Assembly (NCBI GenBank): GCA_963772645.1
Contig: CAVYYD010000015.1
Span: 62,001 to 126,000, forward strand
Reading direction: 5' to 3'
Length of the DNA: 64,000 nt
DNA from: DASSQJ01 sp963772645
GTDB taxonomy: Bacteria > Actinomycetota > Actinomycetes > Actinomycetales > Dermatophilaceae
In this document: positions 24,701 to 31,927 of the stretch, piece after piece
How positions within the stretch are numbered: the stretch's first letter is position 1
Layout of the letters: every line of letters begins with the position of its first letter
Notes under the pieces: generated by a model
Told to the model about the DNA's origin: nothing
Seen by the model: only the letters and a program-made list of their open reading frames with translations
The model's database searches: none
Made by a program: the position numbers and the translations under genes

Positions 24701-26419
24701 ATGGCGATGGTCCAGGGCACGTTCGACGACCTGGGCACGCCGCTGTCGACCGTCACCTTCGTCGTCGTCGACCTCGAGACCACCGGCGGCAGCCCCGCCG
24801 AGTGCGGCATCACCGAGGTCGGTGCGGTCAAGGTCCGCGGCGGCGAGGTCGTCGGCGAGCTCCAGACCCTGGTCAACCCCGGGGCACCGATCCCGGCCTT
24901 CATCAGCGTGCTCACCGGGATCACCGACGCGATGGTGGCCGAGGCTCCCCGGATCGAGACGGTGCTGCCGCAGTTCCTCGAGTTCGCCGCGGGGAGCGTC
25001 CTGGTCGCCCACAACGCACGGTTCGACGTCTCGTTCCTGCGCGCCGCGGCCGACCGCTGCGAGCGCGACTGGCCGGCCTTCCCGGTCCTCGACACCGTCC
25101 ACCTCGCCCGCCAGGTGGTGCGCCGCGACGAGGTGCCCAACCACCGCCTCGGCTCCCTGGCCCGGCTCTTCCAGGCCGCCACCACCCCCGACCACCGCGC
25201 CCTGCACGACGCGCGCGCCACGGTCGACGTCCTGCACGGGCTCATCGGGCGGGTCGGCAACCTCGGGGTCCACTCGCTCGAGGAGCTCCTCGACTACTCG
25301 TGCCGGGTGTCGCCCGAGCGACGCCGCAAGCGGCACCTCGCCGACGGCCTCCCCGACGCGCCCGGCGTCTACCTCTTCAAGGACGGCCAGGGCCGGGTGC
25401 TCTACGTCGGCACCTCGGTGTCCATCCGCACCCGGGTGCGCTCGTACTTCACCGCCTCCGAGCACCGCCGGCGGATGGGTGAGATGGTGCGCCTCGCCGA
25501 GTCGGTCAGCCCGGTCGTCTGTGCCACCACGCTCGAGGCCGAGGTCCGCGAGCTGCGGCTCATCGCCGAGCACAAGCCGCGGTACAACCGCCGCTCGCGG
25601 CACCCGGAGAAGGCGCTCTGGGTCAAGCTGACCGTCGAGCCCTTTCCCCGGCTGTCCGTCGTGCGCCGGGTCGCCGACGACGGCGCCCGCTACGTCGGGC
25701 CGTTCGGGTCGCGCCAGGCGGCGGAGGCCGCCGTCGCCGCCGTCCACGAGGTGCTGCCGCTGCGGCAGTGCACCGAGCGCCTCTCCGCCACCCGTCCTCG
25801 CGCGGCGTGCGCCCTCGCCGAGATGGGCCGCTGTGGGGCTCCGTGCACCGGCGCGCAGGGGGTCGAGGAGTACGCACAGGTCGTCGAGCAGGCCGCCCGG
25901 CTGCTGGCCGGCGACCGTCGCGACCTGCTCACCGCCCTGCGCGAGCGGATGGCCCAGCTGTCCGCCGCACAGCGCTTCGAGGACGCCCAGACCGTCCGCG
26001 ACCGGCTCGTCGCCCTCGTCCGGGGAGCCACCCGGGCGCAGCGGCTCGGCCCCCTCGCCCGCATCCCCGAGCTCGTCGCCGCCCGGCGCTCGGCCACCGG
26101 GGGGTGGGAGGTCGTCTGCGTCCGGCACGGGCGGCTCGCGGGGTCGACGACCTCGCCGCGGGGGGCCGACCCCATGCCGTACATCGCCGCCCTGCGCGCC
26201 AGTGCCGAGGTGGTCCCGGCCCCGGTCGCCCCGGCCACCGCCGCCACCGCCGAGGAGAGCGAGAAGGTGCTGCGCTGGCTGGAGTCCCCCGGGGTCCGGG
26301 TCGTCGACGTCGAGGGCGACTGGACCTGCCCGGTCGGCGGCGCCGCGGCCGTCCGGGACGAGCTGGAGCCGCTCGAGGCGTCGCGGCGGCAGGCGGCCGG
26401 GTTCGCCGGCGTGCGCTGA
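24701..26419 (+). CDS. DEDD exonuclease fused to a UvrC-type GIY-YIG domain
   Basis: A 572-residue fusion. Residues 15-185 are a DnaQ-like 3'-5' exonuclease: VVVDLETTGGSPAECGITEV (ExoI, D and E), LVAHNARFDVSFLR (ExoII) and HRALHDARATVDVLHGL (ExoIII). Residues about 215-305 are a GIY-YIG module (GVYLFKDGQGRVLYVGTSVS and EAEVRELRLIAEHKPRYN). A UvrC-like cysteine region follows (RPRAACALAEMGRCGAPCTG) and then a UvrB/UvrC-type helical pair (LSAAQRFEDAQTVRDRLVAL). It is probably a nuclease in DNA repair, as in the Rv2191 family. The helix-hairpin-helix end of true UvrC is missing, which is normal for this fusion. Confidence 0.92.
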   Translation: MAMVQGTFDDLGTPLSTVTFVVVDLETTGGSPAECGITEVGAVKVRGGEVVGELQTLVNPGAPIPAFISVLTGITDAMVAEAPRIETVLPQFLEFAAGSVLVAHNARFDVSFLRAAADRCERDWPAFPVLDTVHLARQVVRRDEVPNHRLGSLARLFQAATTPDHRALHDARATVDVLHGLIGRVGNLGVHSLEELLDYSCRVSPERRRKRHLADGLPDAPGVYLFKDGQGRVLYVGTSVSIRTRVRSYFTASEHRRRMGEMVRLAESVSPVVCATTLEAEVRELRLIAEHKPRYNRRSRHPEKALWVKLTVEPFPRLSVVRRVADDGARYVGPFGSRQAAEAAVAAVHEVLPLRQCTERLSATRPRAACALAEMGRCGAPCTGAQGVEEYAQVVEQAARLLAGDRRDLLTALRERMAQLSAAQRFEDAQTVRDRLVALVRGATRAQRLGPLARIPELVAARRSATGGWEVVCVRHGRLAGSTTSPRGADPMPYIAALRASAEVVPAPVAPATAATAEESEKVLRWLESPGVRVVDVEGDWTCPVGGAAAVRDELEPLEASRRQAAGFAGVR

Positions 26420-26462
26420 CCCGGCCCGGCCCCCCTGGACGGCGGCGCCCAGCCGGGCGGGT

Positions 26463-26468
26463 TACCGT
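26463..26468 (+). promoter_or_regulatory. -10 element for the dienelactone hydrolase gene, leaderless start
   Basis: TACCGT ends 7 nt before the GTG at 26476. Confidence 0.5.
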
Positions 26469-26475
26469 CGGCCGG

Positions 26476-27243
26476 GTGAGCGACCTCCACCTCCTCGACG
26501 TCCCCGTCCCCGCCGGCACGGCCCAGGCCCACGTGTCGCTGCCCCGGTCCGGTCACGGCCCGGGCGTGCTCCTGTTCATGGACGCGATCGGCATCCGCCC
26601 GCAGATCGCCTCCATCTGCGAGCGCGTCGCGTCCTGGGGCTACACCGTGATGGCCCCGAACGTCTTCCACCGCGACGGCGACGTCGCCGCCCTCATCCCA
26701 CGCGGCGACCTCACCACCCCCGAGGGCCGCGAGGCCTTCATGGGTGGGGCGATGTCGCGGGTCGGCCACCTCACCAGCGACCTCGCCGTCGCCGACATCG
26801 ACGCCTACCTGGACGCGCTCCACGGCCTCGACGCCACCGACGACGGGCCCGTGGCCGTCGTCGGGTTCTGCATGGGTGCGCGGCTCGCCGTGCGGACCGC
26901 CGGACGCCACCCGGGCGACGTGGTCGCCTGCGCCGCCTTCCACGGCGGCGGCCTGGTCACCGACGCCCCGGACAGCCCGCACCACGAGCTGGGGCAGGCG
27001 CGCGCCGAGTTCGTCTTCGGCCACGCGGACCACGACCGCTCGATGCCGCCGGAGGCCGTCGCCGCGCTCGGCGTGGCCCTCGAGGCGAGCGGGCTCGCCG
27101 CCCGCAACGAGGTCTACCCCGGGGCCCCGCACGGCTACACGATGGCCGACACCTCGATGTACGACGGGGCGGCCGCCGAACGGGCCTTCGCCGAGCTGCA
27201 CGCCCTCCTCGACCGCGCGCTGCCGGCCGGCGCGCGTGGCTAG
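26476..27243 (+). CDS. Dienelactone hydrolase family protein
   Basis: A 255-residue alpha/beta hydrolase with the cysteine-type triad of the family: the nucleophile in VAVVGFCMGARLAVRTAG, an Asp in FVFGHADHDRSMPP and the His in YPGAPHGYTMADTSMY. The N-terminal part holds GPGVLLFMDAIGIRPQIASI. No catechol pathway genes are nearby, so the natural ester substrate is open. The GTG start follows from the -10 at 26463-26468. Its TAG stop (27241-27243) is also the first part of the next gene's -10 element. Confidence 0.88.
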   Translation: MSDLHLLDVPVPAGTAQAHVSLPRSGHGPGVLLFMDAIGIRPQIASICERVASWGYTVMAPNVFHRDGDVAALIPRGDLTTPEGREAFMGGAMSRVGHLTSDLAVADIDAYLDALHGLDATDDGPVAVVGFCMGARLAVRTAGRHPGDVVACAAFHGGGLVTDAPDSPHHELGQARAEFVFGHADHDRSMPPEAVAALGVALEASGLAARNEVYPGAPHGYTMADTSMYDGAAAERAFAELHALLDRALPAGARG

Positions 27244-27246
27244 GCT
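27241..27246 (+). promoter_or_regulatory. -10 element for the one-domain Lrp gene, overlapping a stop codon
   Basis: TAGGCT ends 6 nt before the GTG at 27253. Its first three bases are the TAG stop codon of the hydrolase gene, so one trinucleotide serves both purposes. Confidence 0.5.
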
Positions 27247-27252
27247 GGCCGG

Positions 27253-27534
27253 GTGATCACCGCCATCGTCCTCATCACCGCCGACGTCGACCGCATCCCC
27301 GAGGTCGCCCAGGAGATCGCCGACCTCGAGGGTGTCACCGAGGTGTACTCGGTCGCCGGGGACGCCGACCTCGTCGCGATGGTCCGGGTCCGGAAGCACG
27401 AGGCGCTCGCCGACGTCATCGCCGACCGGCTCAACAAGGTGCACGGGGTCACCGGCACCAACACGCACATCGCCTTCCGCACCTACTCCTCGCACGACCT
27501 CGAGGCCGCGTTCAGCCTCGGCATCGAGGGCTGA
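27253..27534 (+). CDS. Stand-alone Lrp/AsnC ligand-binding (RAM) domain protein
   Basis: A 93-residue protein consisting only of the Lrp C-terminal effector domain: MITAIVLITADVDRIPEVAQ, EVYSVAGDADLVAMVRVRKH (the conserved GDxD turn) and HIAFRTYSSHDLEAAFSLG. It has no helix-turn-helix. Stand-alone RAM domains form oligomers that bind amino acids and can modulate full-length Lrp proteins or enzymes. The gene is 9 bp downstream of the hydrolase with its own leaderless-type promoter, and it is convergent with trpD. Confidence 0.88.
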   Translation: MITAIVLITADVDRIPEVAQEIADLEGVTEVYSVAGDADLVAMVRVRKHEALADVIADRLNKVHGVTGTNTHIAFRTYSSHDLEAAFSLGIEG

Positions 27535-27563
27535 GCGGCCGGCCCAGCCCCCCGGCTCAGCCC
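27528..27563. terminator. Bidirectional hairpin between the Lrp-domain gene and trpD
   Basis: GGGCTGAGC (27528-27536) pairs perfectly with GCTCAGCCC (27555-27563). The 5' arm contains the stop of the rightward gene and the 3' arm the stop of trpD, so both ends are built into the stem. No T-run follows, as is usual in this group. Confidence 0.55.
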
Positions 27564-28627
27564 GCCAGCCCGCGGGTGGTCGCCGCCCAGCGGTCGAGCA
27601 GCGCCGCGGCCCCGCCGGAGTCCAGCTCGTCCTCGGCGCGGCGCACGCCCGCCGTCAGCGCCTCGACGAGCGCCGGGCGGGAGACCGGGCCGTCCAGCCC
27701 GGCCGCGACGGCCAGGGCGATGCCCGCGTTGAGCACGACCGCGTCGCGCACCGGCCCGCGCTCCCCGGCGACCACCCGCCGGGCGACCTCGGCGTTGTGC
27801 GCGGCGTCGCCCCCGCGCAGGGCCTCGACCGGCGCCGACGCGAGCCCGACGTCGCCCGGCCCCGCGGTGAGCTCGGTGACGAGCCCGTCCGCGACCCACC
27901 ACACGGTCGAGGTCGTCGCCAGGGTCAGCTCGTCGAGCCCGTCGTCCCCGCGGAAGACCGCGGCGGGGCGGCCGCGGCCGGCGAACACCCCGGCGATCAG
28001 CGGTGCCAGCCGCGCGTCGGCCACGCCGACCGCCGCGTAGGTGGGCTGCCCGGGGTTGGTCAGCGGGCCGAGCGCGTTGAAGGCGGTCCCGACCCCGAGC
28101 CCGCTGCGCGCCGCGGCCGCGTGCCGCATCGAGGGGTGGAAGGCGTTGGCGAAGCAGAAGGTGATGCCGGCGACCTCGGCCACCTCGGCGACCTGCTCCG
28201 GGCTCAGGGTGAGCGCCACCCCGAGCGCCTCCAGGACGTCGGCAGAGCCGGAGGACGACGACGCCGCGCGGTTGCCGTGCTTGACCACCCGCAGCCCGGT
28301 GGCGGCGACGACGACGGAGGCCATCGTCGAGATGTTCACCGAGTGCATCCGGTCCCCACCGGTCCCGACGATGTCGATGCTGGGCCCCGGCACCTCGATC
28401 CGGTGGGCGTGCTCGAGCATCATGTCGGCCAGGCCGCGCAGCTCCTCGACGGTCTCCCCCTTGGCGCGCAGCGCGACGAGGAAGCCGGCGAGCTGGACCG
28501 GTGAGGCCTCCCCCCGCATCACGACGTCCATCGCCCACCGCGTCTGCTCGGTGCTCAGGTCCTCACCCCGCAGCAGGGCGGTGAGCAGGTCCGGCCAGGT
28601 CGGCTCGGCCGGGTCTCCTCCGCTCAC
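27557..28627 (-). CDS. trpD: Anthranilate phosphoribosyltransferase
   Basis: A 356-residue enzyme that transfers phosphoribose to anthranilate in tryptophan synthesis. It shows IDIVGTGGDRMHSVNIST (PRPP site), VVKHGNRAASSSSGSADVLE (anthranilate site), FCFANAFHPSMRHAAAA and NALGPLTNPGQPTYAAVGV. The GTG at 28627 is 5 bp downstream of a receiver-like gene, so the two are cotranscribed. No other trp genes are in the window. Confidence 0.94.
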   Translation of the reverse strand: MSGGDPAEPTWPDLLTALLRGEDLSTEQTRWAMDVVMRGEASPVQLAGFLVALRAKGETVEELRGLADMMLEHAHRIEVPGPSIDIVGTGGDRMHSVNISTMASVVVAATGLRVVKHGNRAASSSSGSADVLEALGVALTLSPEQVAEVAEVAGITFCFANAFHPSMRHAAAARSGLGVGTAFNALGPLTNPGQPTYAAVGVADARLAPLIAGVFAGRGRPAAVFRGDDGLDELTLATTSTVWWVADGLVTELTAGPGDVGLASAPVEALRGGDAAHNAEVARRVVAGERGPVRDAVVLNAGIALAVAAGLDGPVSRPALVEALTAGVRRAEDELDSGGAAALLDRWAATTRGLAG

Positions 28628-28632
28628 GCCGG

Positions 28633-29082
28633 TCAGCCGACCGCGACCCGCATGCGGGCCAGCGTGGCGATCGCCTCGGCGACGAGGATGGGGTCGAGCG
28701 GGTGCGGCACCGCCTCGTCGGCCAGCGACCACCCGGCGAGCCAGCCGTCCTGCGGGCGCCCGGTGAGCACCAGCACCGGCGGGCACCGGTAGATCTCGTT
28801 CTTCAGCTGCCGGCACAGGCCAAGGCCGCCCATCGGGGTCGCCTCGCCGTCGAGGACGACGACGTCGATGCCCCCCGCGTCCATCGCCTCGACGACCGCC
28901 TCGGAGGTCGCGCACTCGTGCCACGAGGTGACCTCGACGTCGCGGGCGGGTCGGCGCCCGGCCGCGGCCCGCACCGCGTCACGAGTCGTGATGTCGTCGC
29001 TGTAGAGGAGGACCCGCACCCGGTGGACCCCGTCGCGGGCGAGGGTCGGGGGGTGCTCGGCGGAATCCTGCGCATCGCTCAT
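28633..29082 (-). CDS. Atypical receiver-domain protein cotranscribed with trpD
   Basis: A 149-residue single-domain protein with a receiver-like fold: acidic pair in RVRVLLYSDDITTRDAVRAA, a candidate phosphoacceptor in GIDVVVLDGEATPMGGLGLC, and VLVLTGRPQDGWLAGWSLAD. The lysine normally found after the fourth strand is replaced by histidine (EAVPHPLDPILVAEA), so phosphorylation switching may be lost. There is no output domain. Homologues sit before trpD in many actinobacteria. Its ATG at 29082 is 7 nt from TACGAT, giving a leaderless message shared with trpD. Confidence 0.75.
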   Translation of the reverse strand: MSDAQDSAEHPPTLARDGVHRVRVLLYSDDITTRDAVRAAAGRRPARDVEVTSWHECATSEAVVEAMDAGGIDVVVLDGEATPMGGLGLCRQLKNEIYRCPPVLVLTGRPQDGWLAGWSLADEAVPHPLDPILVAEAIATLARMRVAVG

Positions 29083-29089
29083 GCCCCGC

Positions 29090-29095
29090 ATCGTA
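29090..29095 (-). promoter_or_regulatory. -10 element for the receiver-trpD operon, leaderless start
   Basis: Reading leftward, TACGAT ends 7 nt before the ATG at 29082. Confidence 0.55.
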
Positions 29096-29185
29096 CCGAC
29101 CGCCCGCACCGGCCCGATCGCGCCTGTCCGCCAGCCGATGTCGAGGTTTCGGGGGGTCATGGGAGCGCATTTGGCGGGATGTCGG

Positions 29186-29191
29186 CATAAT
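29186..29191 (+). promoter_or_regulatory. -10 element of the ctaE-qcrCAB operon
   Basis: CATAAT ends 7 nt before a GTG at 29199. It also overlaps the ATG at 29190 that gives the longer reading frame, so the GTG may be the true leaderless start of ctaE. Confidence 0.5.
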
Positions 29192-29867
29192 GCCGTCCGT
29201 GGCGACTTCAGCATCCCCCTCGGTCAAGCACGCGGGCCCGGTCCCGTCCATCCCGGGCCAGGGCCCCGCGACGCGACCGAACCTGGTGGCGGTCGGGACG
29301 ATGGTGTGGCTCTCCAGCGAGCTGATGTTCTTCGCCGCGCTCTTCGCGTTCTACTTCACCCTCCGCGGCCACCTGCCCAAGCTGTGGGACGAGCGCGCCG
29401 GCGAGCTGAACGTCCCGTACGCCCTGGTCAACACCATCGTCCTCGTCGTCTCCTCGGTCTGGTGCCAGCTCGGGGTCCTGCAGGCCGAGAAGGGCGTCGT
29501 GGCGCGGCCGAGCGGCACCTCGATGCTCAAGGTCAGCAGCTGGGGGATGCGCGAGTGGTACGTCCTGACCTACATCTTCGGCGCGGTCTTCGTCTCCGGC
29601 CAGGCCTACGAGTACGCGACGCTGGTCAGCGAGGGCATGAGCCTGTCGACCGACTCGTACGGCTCGATCTTCTACCTCGCCACCGGGTTCCACGCGATGC
29701 ACGTCAGCGGTGGCCTCATCGCCTTCCTCCTCATCATCGGCCGGACCTTCACGACCCGCCGGTACAGCCACGCGCAGGCGACCGGAGCAGTCGTCACCTC
29801 GTACTACTGGCACTTCGTCGACGTCGTGTGGATCGCCCTGTTCCTCATGATCTACGTCTTGAAGTAA
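29190..29867 (+). CDS. ctaE: Cytochrome c oxidase subunit III
   Basis: A 225-residue protein with five membrane segments: PNLVAVGTMVWLSSELMFFA starts the first, then VNTIVLVVSSVWCQLGVLQA, WYVLTYIFGAVFVSGQAYEY, YLATGFHAMHVSGGLIAFLL and SYYWHFVDVVWIALFLMIYV. The His and Glu positions of subunit III are kept. It belongs to the aa3 oxidase, whose other subunits are encoded at 34445-37530. It heads the operon with the cytochrome bcc genes, as in other actinobacteria where the two complexes form a supercomplex. I give the ATG start, but the GTG at 29199 fits the promoter better. Confidence 0.94.
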   Translation: MPSVATSASPSVKHAGPVPSIPGQGPATRPNLVAVGTMVWLSSELMFFAALFAFYFTLRGHLPKLWDERAGELNVPYALVNTIVLVVSSVWCQLGVLQAEKGVVARPSGTSMLKVSSWGMREWYVLTYIFGAVFVSGQAYEYATLVSEGMSLSTDSYGSIFYLATGFHAMHVSGGLIAFLLIIGRTFTTRRYSHAQATGAVVTSYYWHFVDVVWIALFLMIYVLK

Positions 29868-29916
29868 GTTCTCCCGCACCGGAAACAGCACCCGCAGACG
29901 ACGACAGGACCTTCTC

Positions 29917-30729
29917 GTGAACGCACTGGCCGCCCGGAGACGGCACCCCGCGGCGATCGCCGTCCTCATCCTGCTCGGCCTGTTCCTCACCGGGGCCGTC
30001 TACGCCGCCGTGGCGCCCGAGCCCGCCGCCGCCACGACGTCGGCCCTGCCGGCCCAGTCCGTCGAGCAGGGCAAGAACCTCTTCCGCGCCAACTGCGCCT
30101 CCTGCCACGGCCTGAACGCCGAGGGCCGCACCACCGGTGCCGCGGGCAACATCGCCGGCCCGCCGCTGGCCGGCGTCGGCGCCGCCGCGGTCGACTTCCA
30201 GATGGGCACCGGACGGATGCCGATGGCCCAGCCCGGCATCCAGGCGCCGGGCGGCGGCCCGGTGAAGTTCAGCCAGGAGGAGATCGACGCCATCGGCGCC
30301 TACATCGCCTCGCTCGCCCCGGGGCCGTCGGTCCCGAACGCCGAGGCGGTCGACCCGAGCAAGGGCGACGTCGCCATGGGCGGCGAGCTGTTCCGGGTCA
30401 ACTGCGCGATGTGCCACAACTTCGCCGGCGCCGGCGGTGCGCTCACCCGTGGCAAGTACGCCCCGGCCATCCGCGACATCTCCGACACCCACATCTACGA
30501 GGCGATGGTCACCGGTCCGCAGAACATGCCGGTCTTCAACGACACCAACCTCACCCCGGAGAACAAGCGCAACATCATCGCCTTCCTCGACACCATCCGG
30601 ACCCAGGAGAACCCCGGCGGCATGGCGCTCGGCTCGCTCGGACCGGTGACCGAGGGCCTCTTCGCCTGGGTGTTCGGCCTCGGCCTCCTCGTCGGGGCAG
30701 CCGTGTGGCTCGGCTCCAAGGCCGCCTGA
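29917..30729 (+). CDS. qcrC: Cytochrome bcc complex dihaem cytochrome c subunit
   Basis: A 270-residue protein with an N-terminal membrane anchor (AAIAVLILLGLFLTGAVYAA), two haem c sites CASCH near residue 60 and CAMCH near residue 163, and a C-terminal anchor (GLFAWVFGLGLLVGAAVWLG). Met ligands are likely in TGRMPMAQ and QNMPVFND. The two-haem form replaces a soluble cytochrome c in actinobacteria and hands electrons directly to the oxidase CuA site. The GTG start has a purine-rich stretch (GACAGGACC) upstream and lies 49 bp after ctaE. Confidence 0.95.
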   Translation: MNALAARRRHPAAIAVLILLGLFLTGAVYAAVAPEPAAATTSALPAQSVEQGKNLFRANCASCHGLNAEGRTTGAAGNIAGPPLAGVGAAAVDFQMGTGRMPMAQPGIQAPGGGPVKFSQEEIDAIGAYIASLAPGPSVPNAEAVDPSKGDVAMGGELFRVNCAMCHNFAGAGGALTRGKYAPAIRDISDTHIYEAMVTGPQNMPVFNDTNLTPENKRNIIAFLDTIRTQENPGGMALGSLGPVTEGLFAWVFGLGLLVGAAVWLGSKAA

Positions 30730-30775
30730 CCCGACCCGTCCCCACCCGCACATCGACGAGAAGATCGGCATTCCG

Positions 30776-31927
30776 ATGAACGAGCAGGACACCCCGACAC
30801 CCGGCACCGAGGTGACCCCGACCGGCAGGCACGCCGCTGCCGTCCGCCTCGACGAGGGGCACGTCATCGGCGAGGGCGGCCTCCCCGAGCGGTTCACCAA
30901 CCCCGGTCTGCCCCACCACGTGCCGCGGATGTCCGACCTCCACGAGGCGGCGGCGCGGCGGGCCGAGAAGCAGGTCGCCGCGATGTTCGGCCTCTCGATC
31001 ATCGGCACCCTGCTCTTCGTCGTCCTGTACTTCGCGGTCGACATCAACGCGACGGTCTTCATCCCCGGCGTCGGCACGACGAGCGCGTCGAACGCGGCGC
31101 TCGGCCTGACCCTGGCCTTGTCGCTGCTGGGCATCGGCCTGGGCGCCGTGCACTGGGCGAAGACCCTGATGCCCGACACCGAGGTCGTCGAGGAGCGCCA
31201 CCCGATGCGGGCCAGTGACGAGTCGCGCCAGCGGGTCGTCGACGAGGTCATCGGCGGTGGGAAGAGCTCGCAGATCACCCGGCGGCCGCTCATCAAGTAC
31301 ACGCTCGGCGGCGCCCTCGGCCTCTTCGCGGTGCCGATCGCGCTCCAGGTCGGCGGCTCGCTCGGCCCGATGCCGCAGAAGGCGCTCTCGCTGACCTGGT
31401 GGAACGGCGGCCCGAGCGGCCCCGGACAGGAGCCGACGTTCAAGCCCCTGCGCCTCATGCGCGACCCGGAGAACACCCCGATCCGCGCCACCGACGTCAC
31501 CCTCGGGTCGGTCTTCCACGTCATGCCCGAAGGCCTCCTGCCGGACCCGGTGACGCACGAGGGCGGCGCCAAGGACCTCCTCGAGGAGAAGGCCAAGGCC
31601 GCCGTGCTCCTCATGCGCCTGGACCCGAAGCAGATCCAGTCGCCGAAGGAGCTCGACTGGGGCTACGAGGGCATCGTCGCCTACTCCAAGATCTGCACCC
31701 ACGTCGGCTGCCCGGTCGGCCTGTACGAGCAGCAGACCCACCACCTGCTCTGCCCGTGCCACCAGTCCACCTTCGACGTCACGCAGGACTGCAAGGTCAT
31801 CTTCGGTCCCGCGCGGCGTCCGCTGCCACAACTGAAGATCACCGTCGACGACGAGGGCTACCTCGTCTCCGCACAGCCGTTCCAACAGGCGATCGGCCCG
31901 AGCTTCTGGGAGCGGAACTCATCATGA
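30776..31927 (+). CDS. qcrA: Cytochrome bcc complex Rieske iron-sulfur subunit
   Basis: A 383-residue protein of the long actinobacterial form: three membrane segments (two around AMFGLSIIGTLLFVVLYFAV and LGLTLALSLLGIGLGAVHW, one at YTLGGALGLFAVPIALQVGG) before the Rieske domain. The [2Fe-2S] ligands are in CTHVGCPVG and CPCHQSTFD. It carries electrons from menaquinol to the dihaem cytochrome. Its stop overlaps the qcrB start by four bases, so translation is coupled. Confidence 0.95.
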   Translation: MNEQDTPTPGTEVTPTGRHAAAVRLDEGHVIGEGGLPERFTNPGLPHHVPRMSDLHEAAARRAEKQVAAMFGLSIIGTLLFVVLYFAVDINATVFIPGVGTTSASNAALGLTLALSLLGIGLGAVHWAKTLMPDTEVVEERHPMRASDESRQRVVDEVIGGGKSSQITRRPLIKYTLGGALGLFAVPIALQVGGSLGPMPQKALSLTWWNGGPSGPGQEPTFKPLRLMRDPENTPIRATDVTLGSVFHVMPEGLLPDPVTHEGGAKDLLEEKAKAAVLLMRLDPKQIQSPKELDWGYEGIVAYSKICTHVGCPVGLYEQQTHHLLCPCHQSTFDVTQDCKVIFGPARRPLPQLKITVDDEGYLVSAQPFQQAIGPSFWERNSS

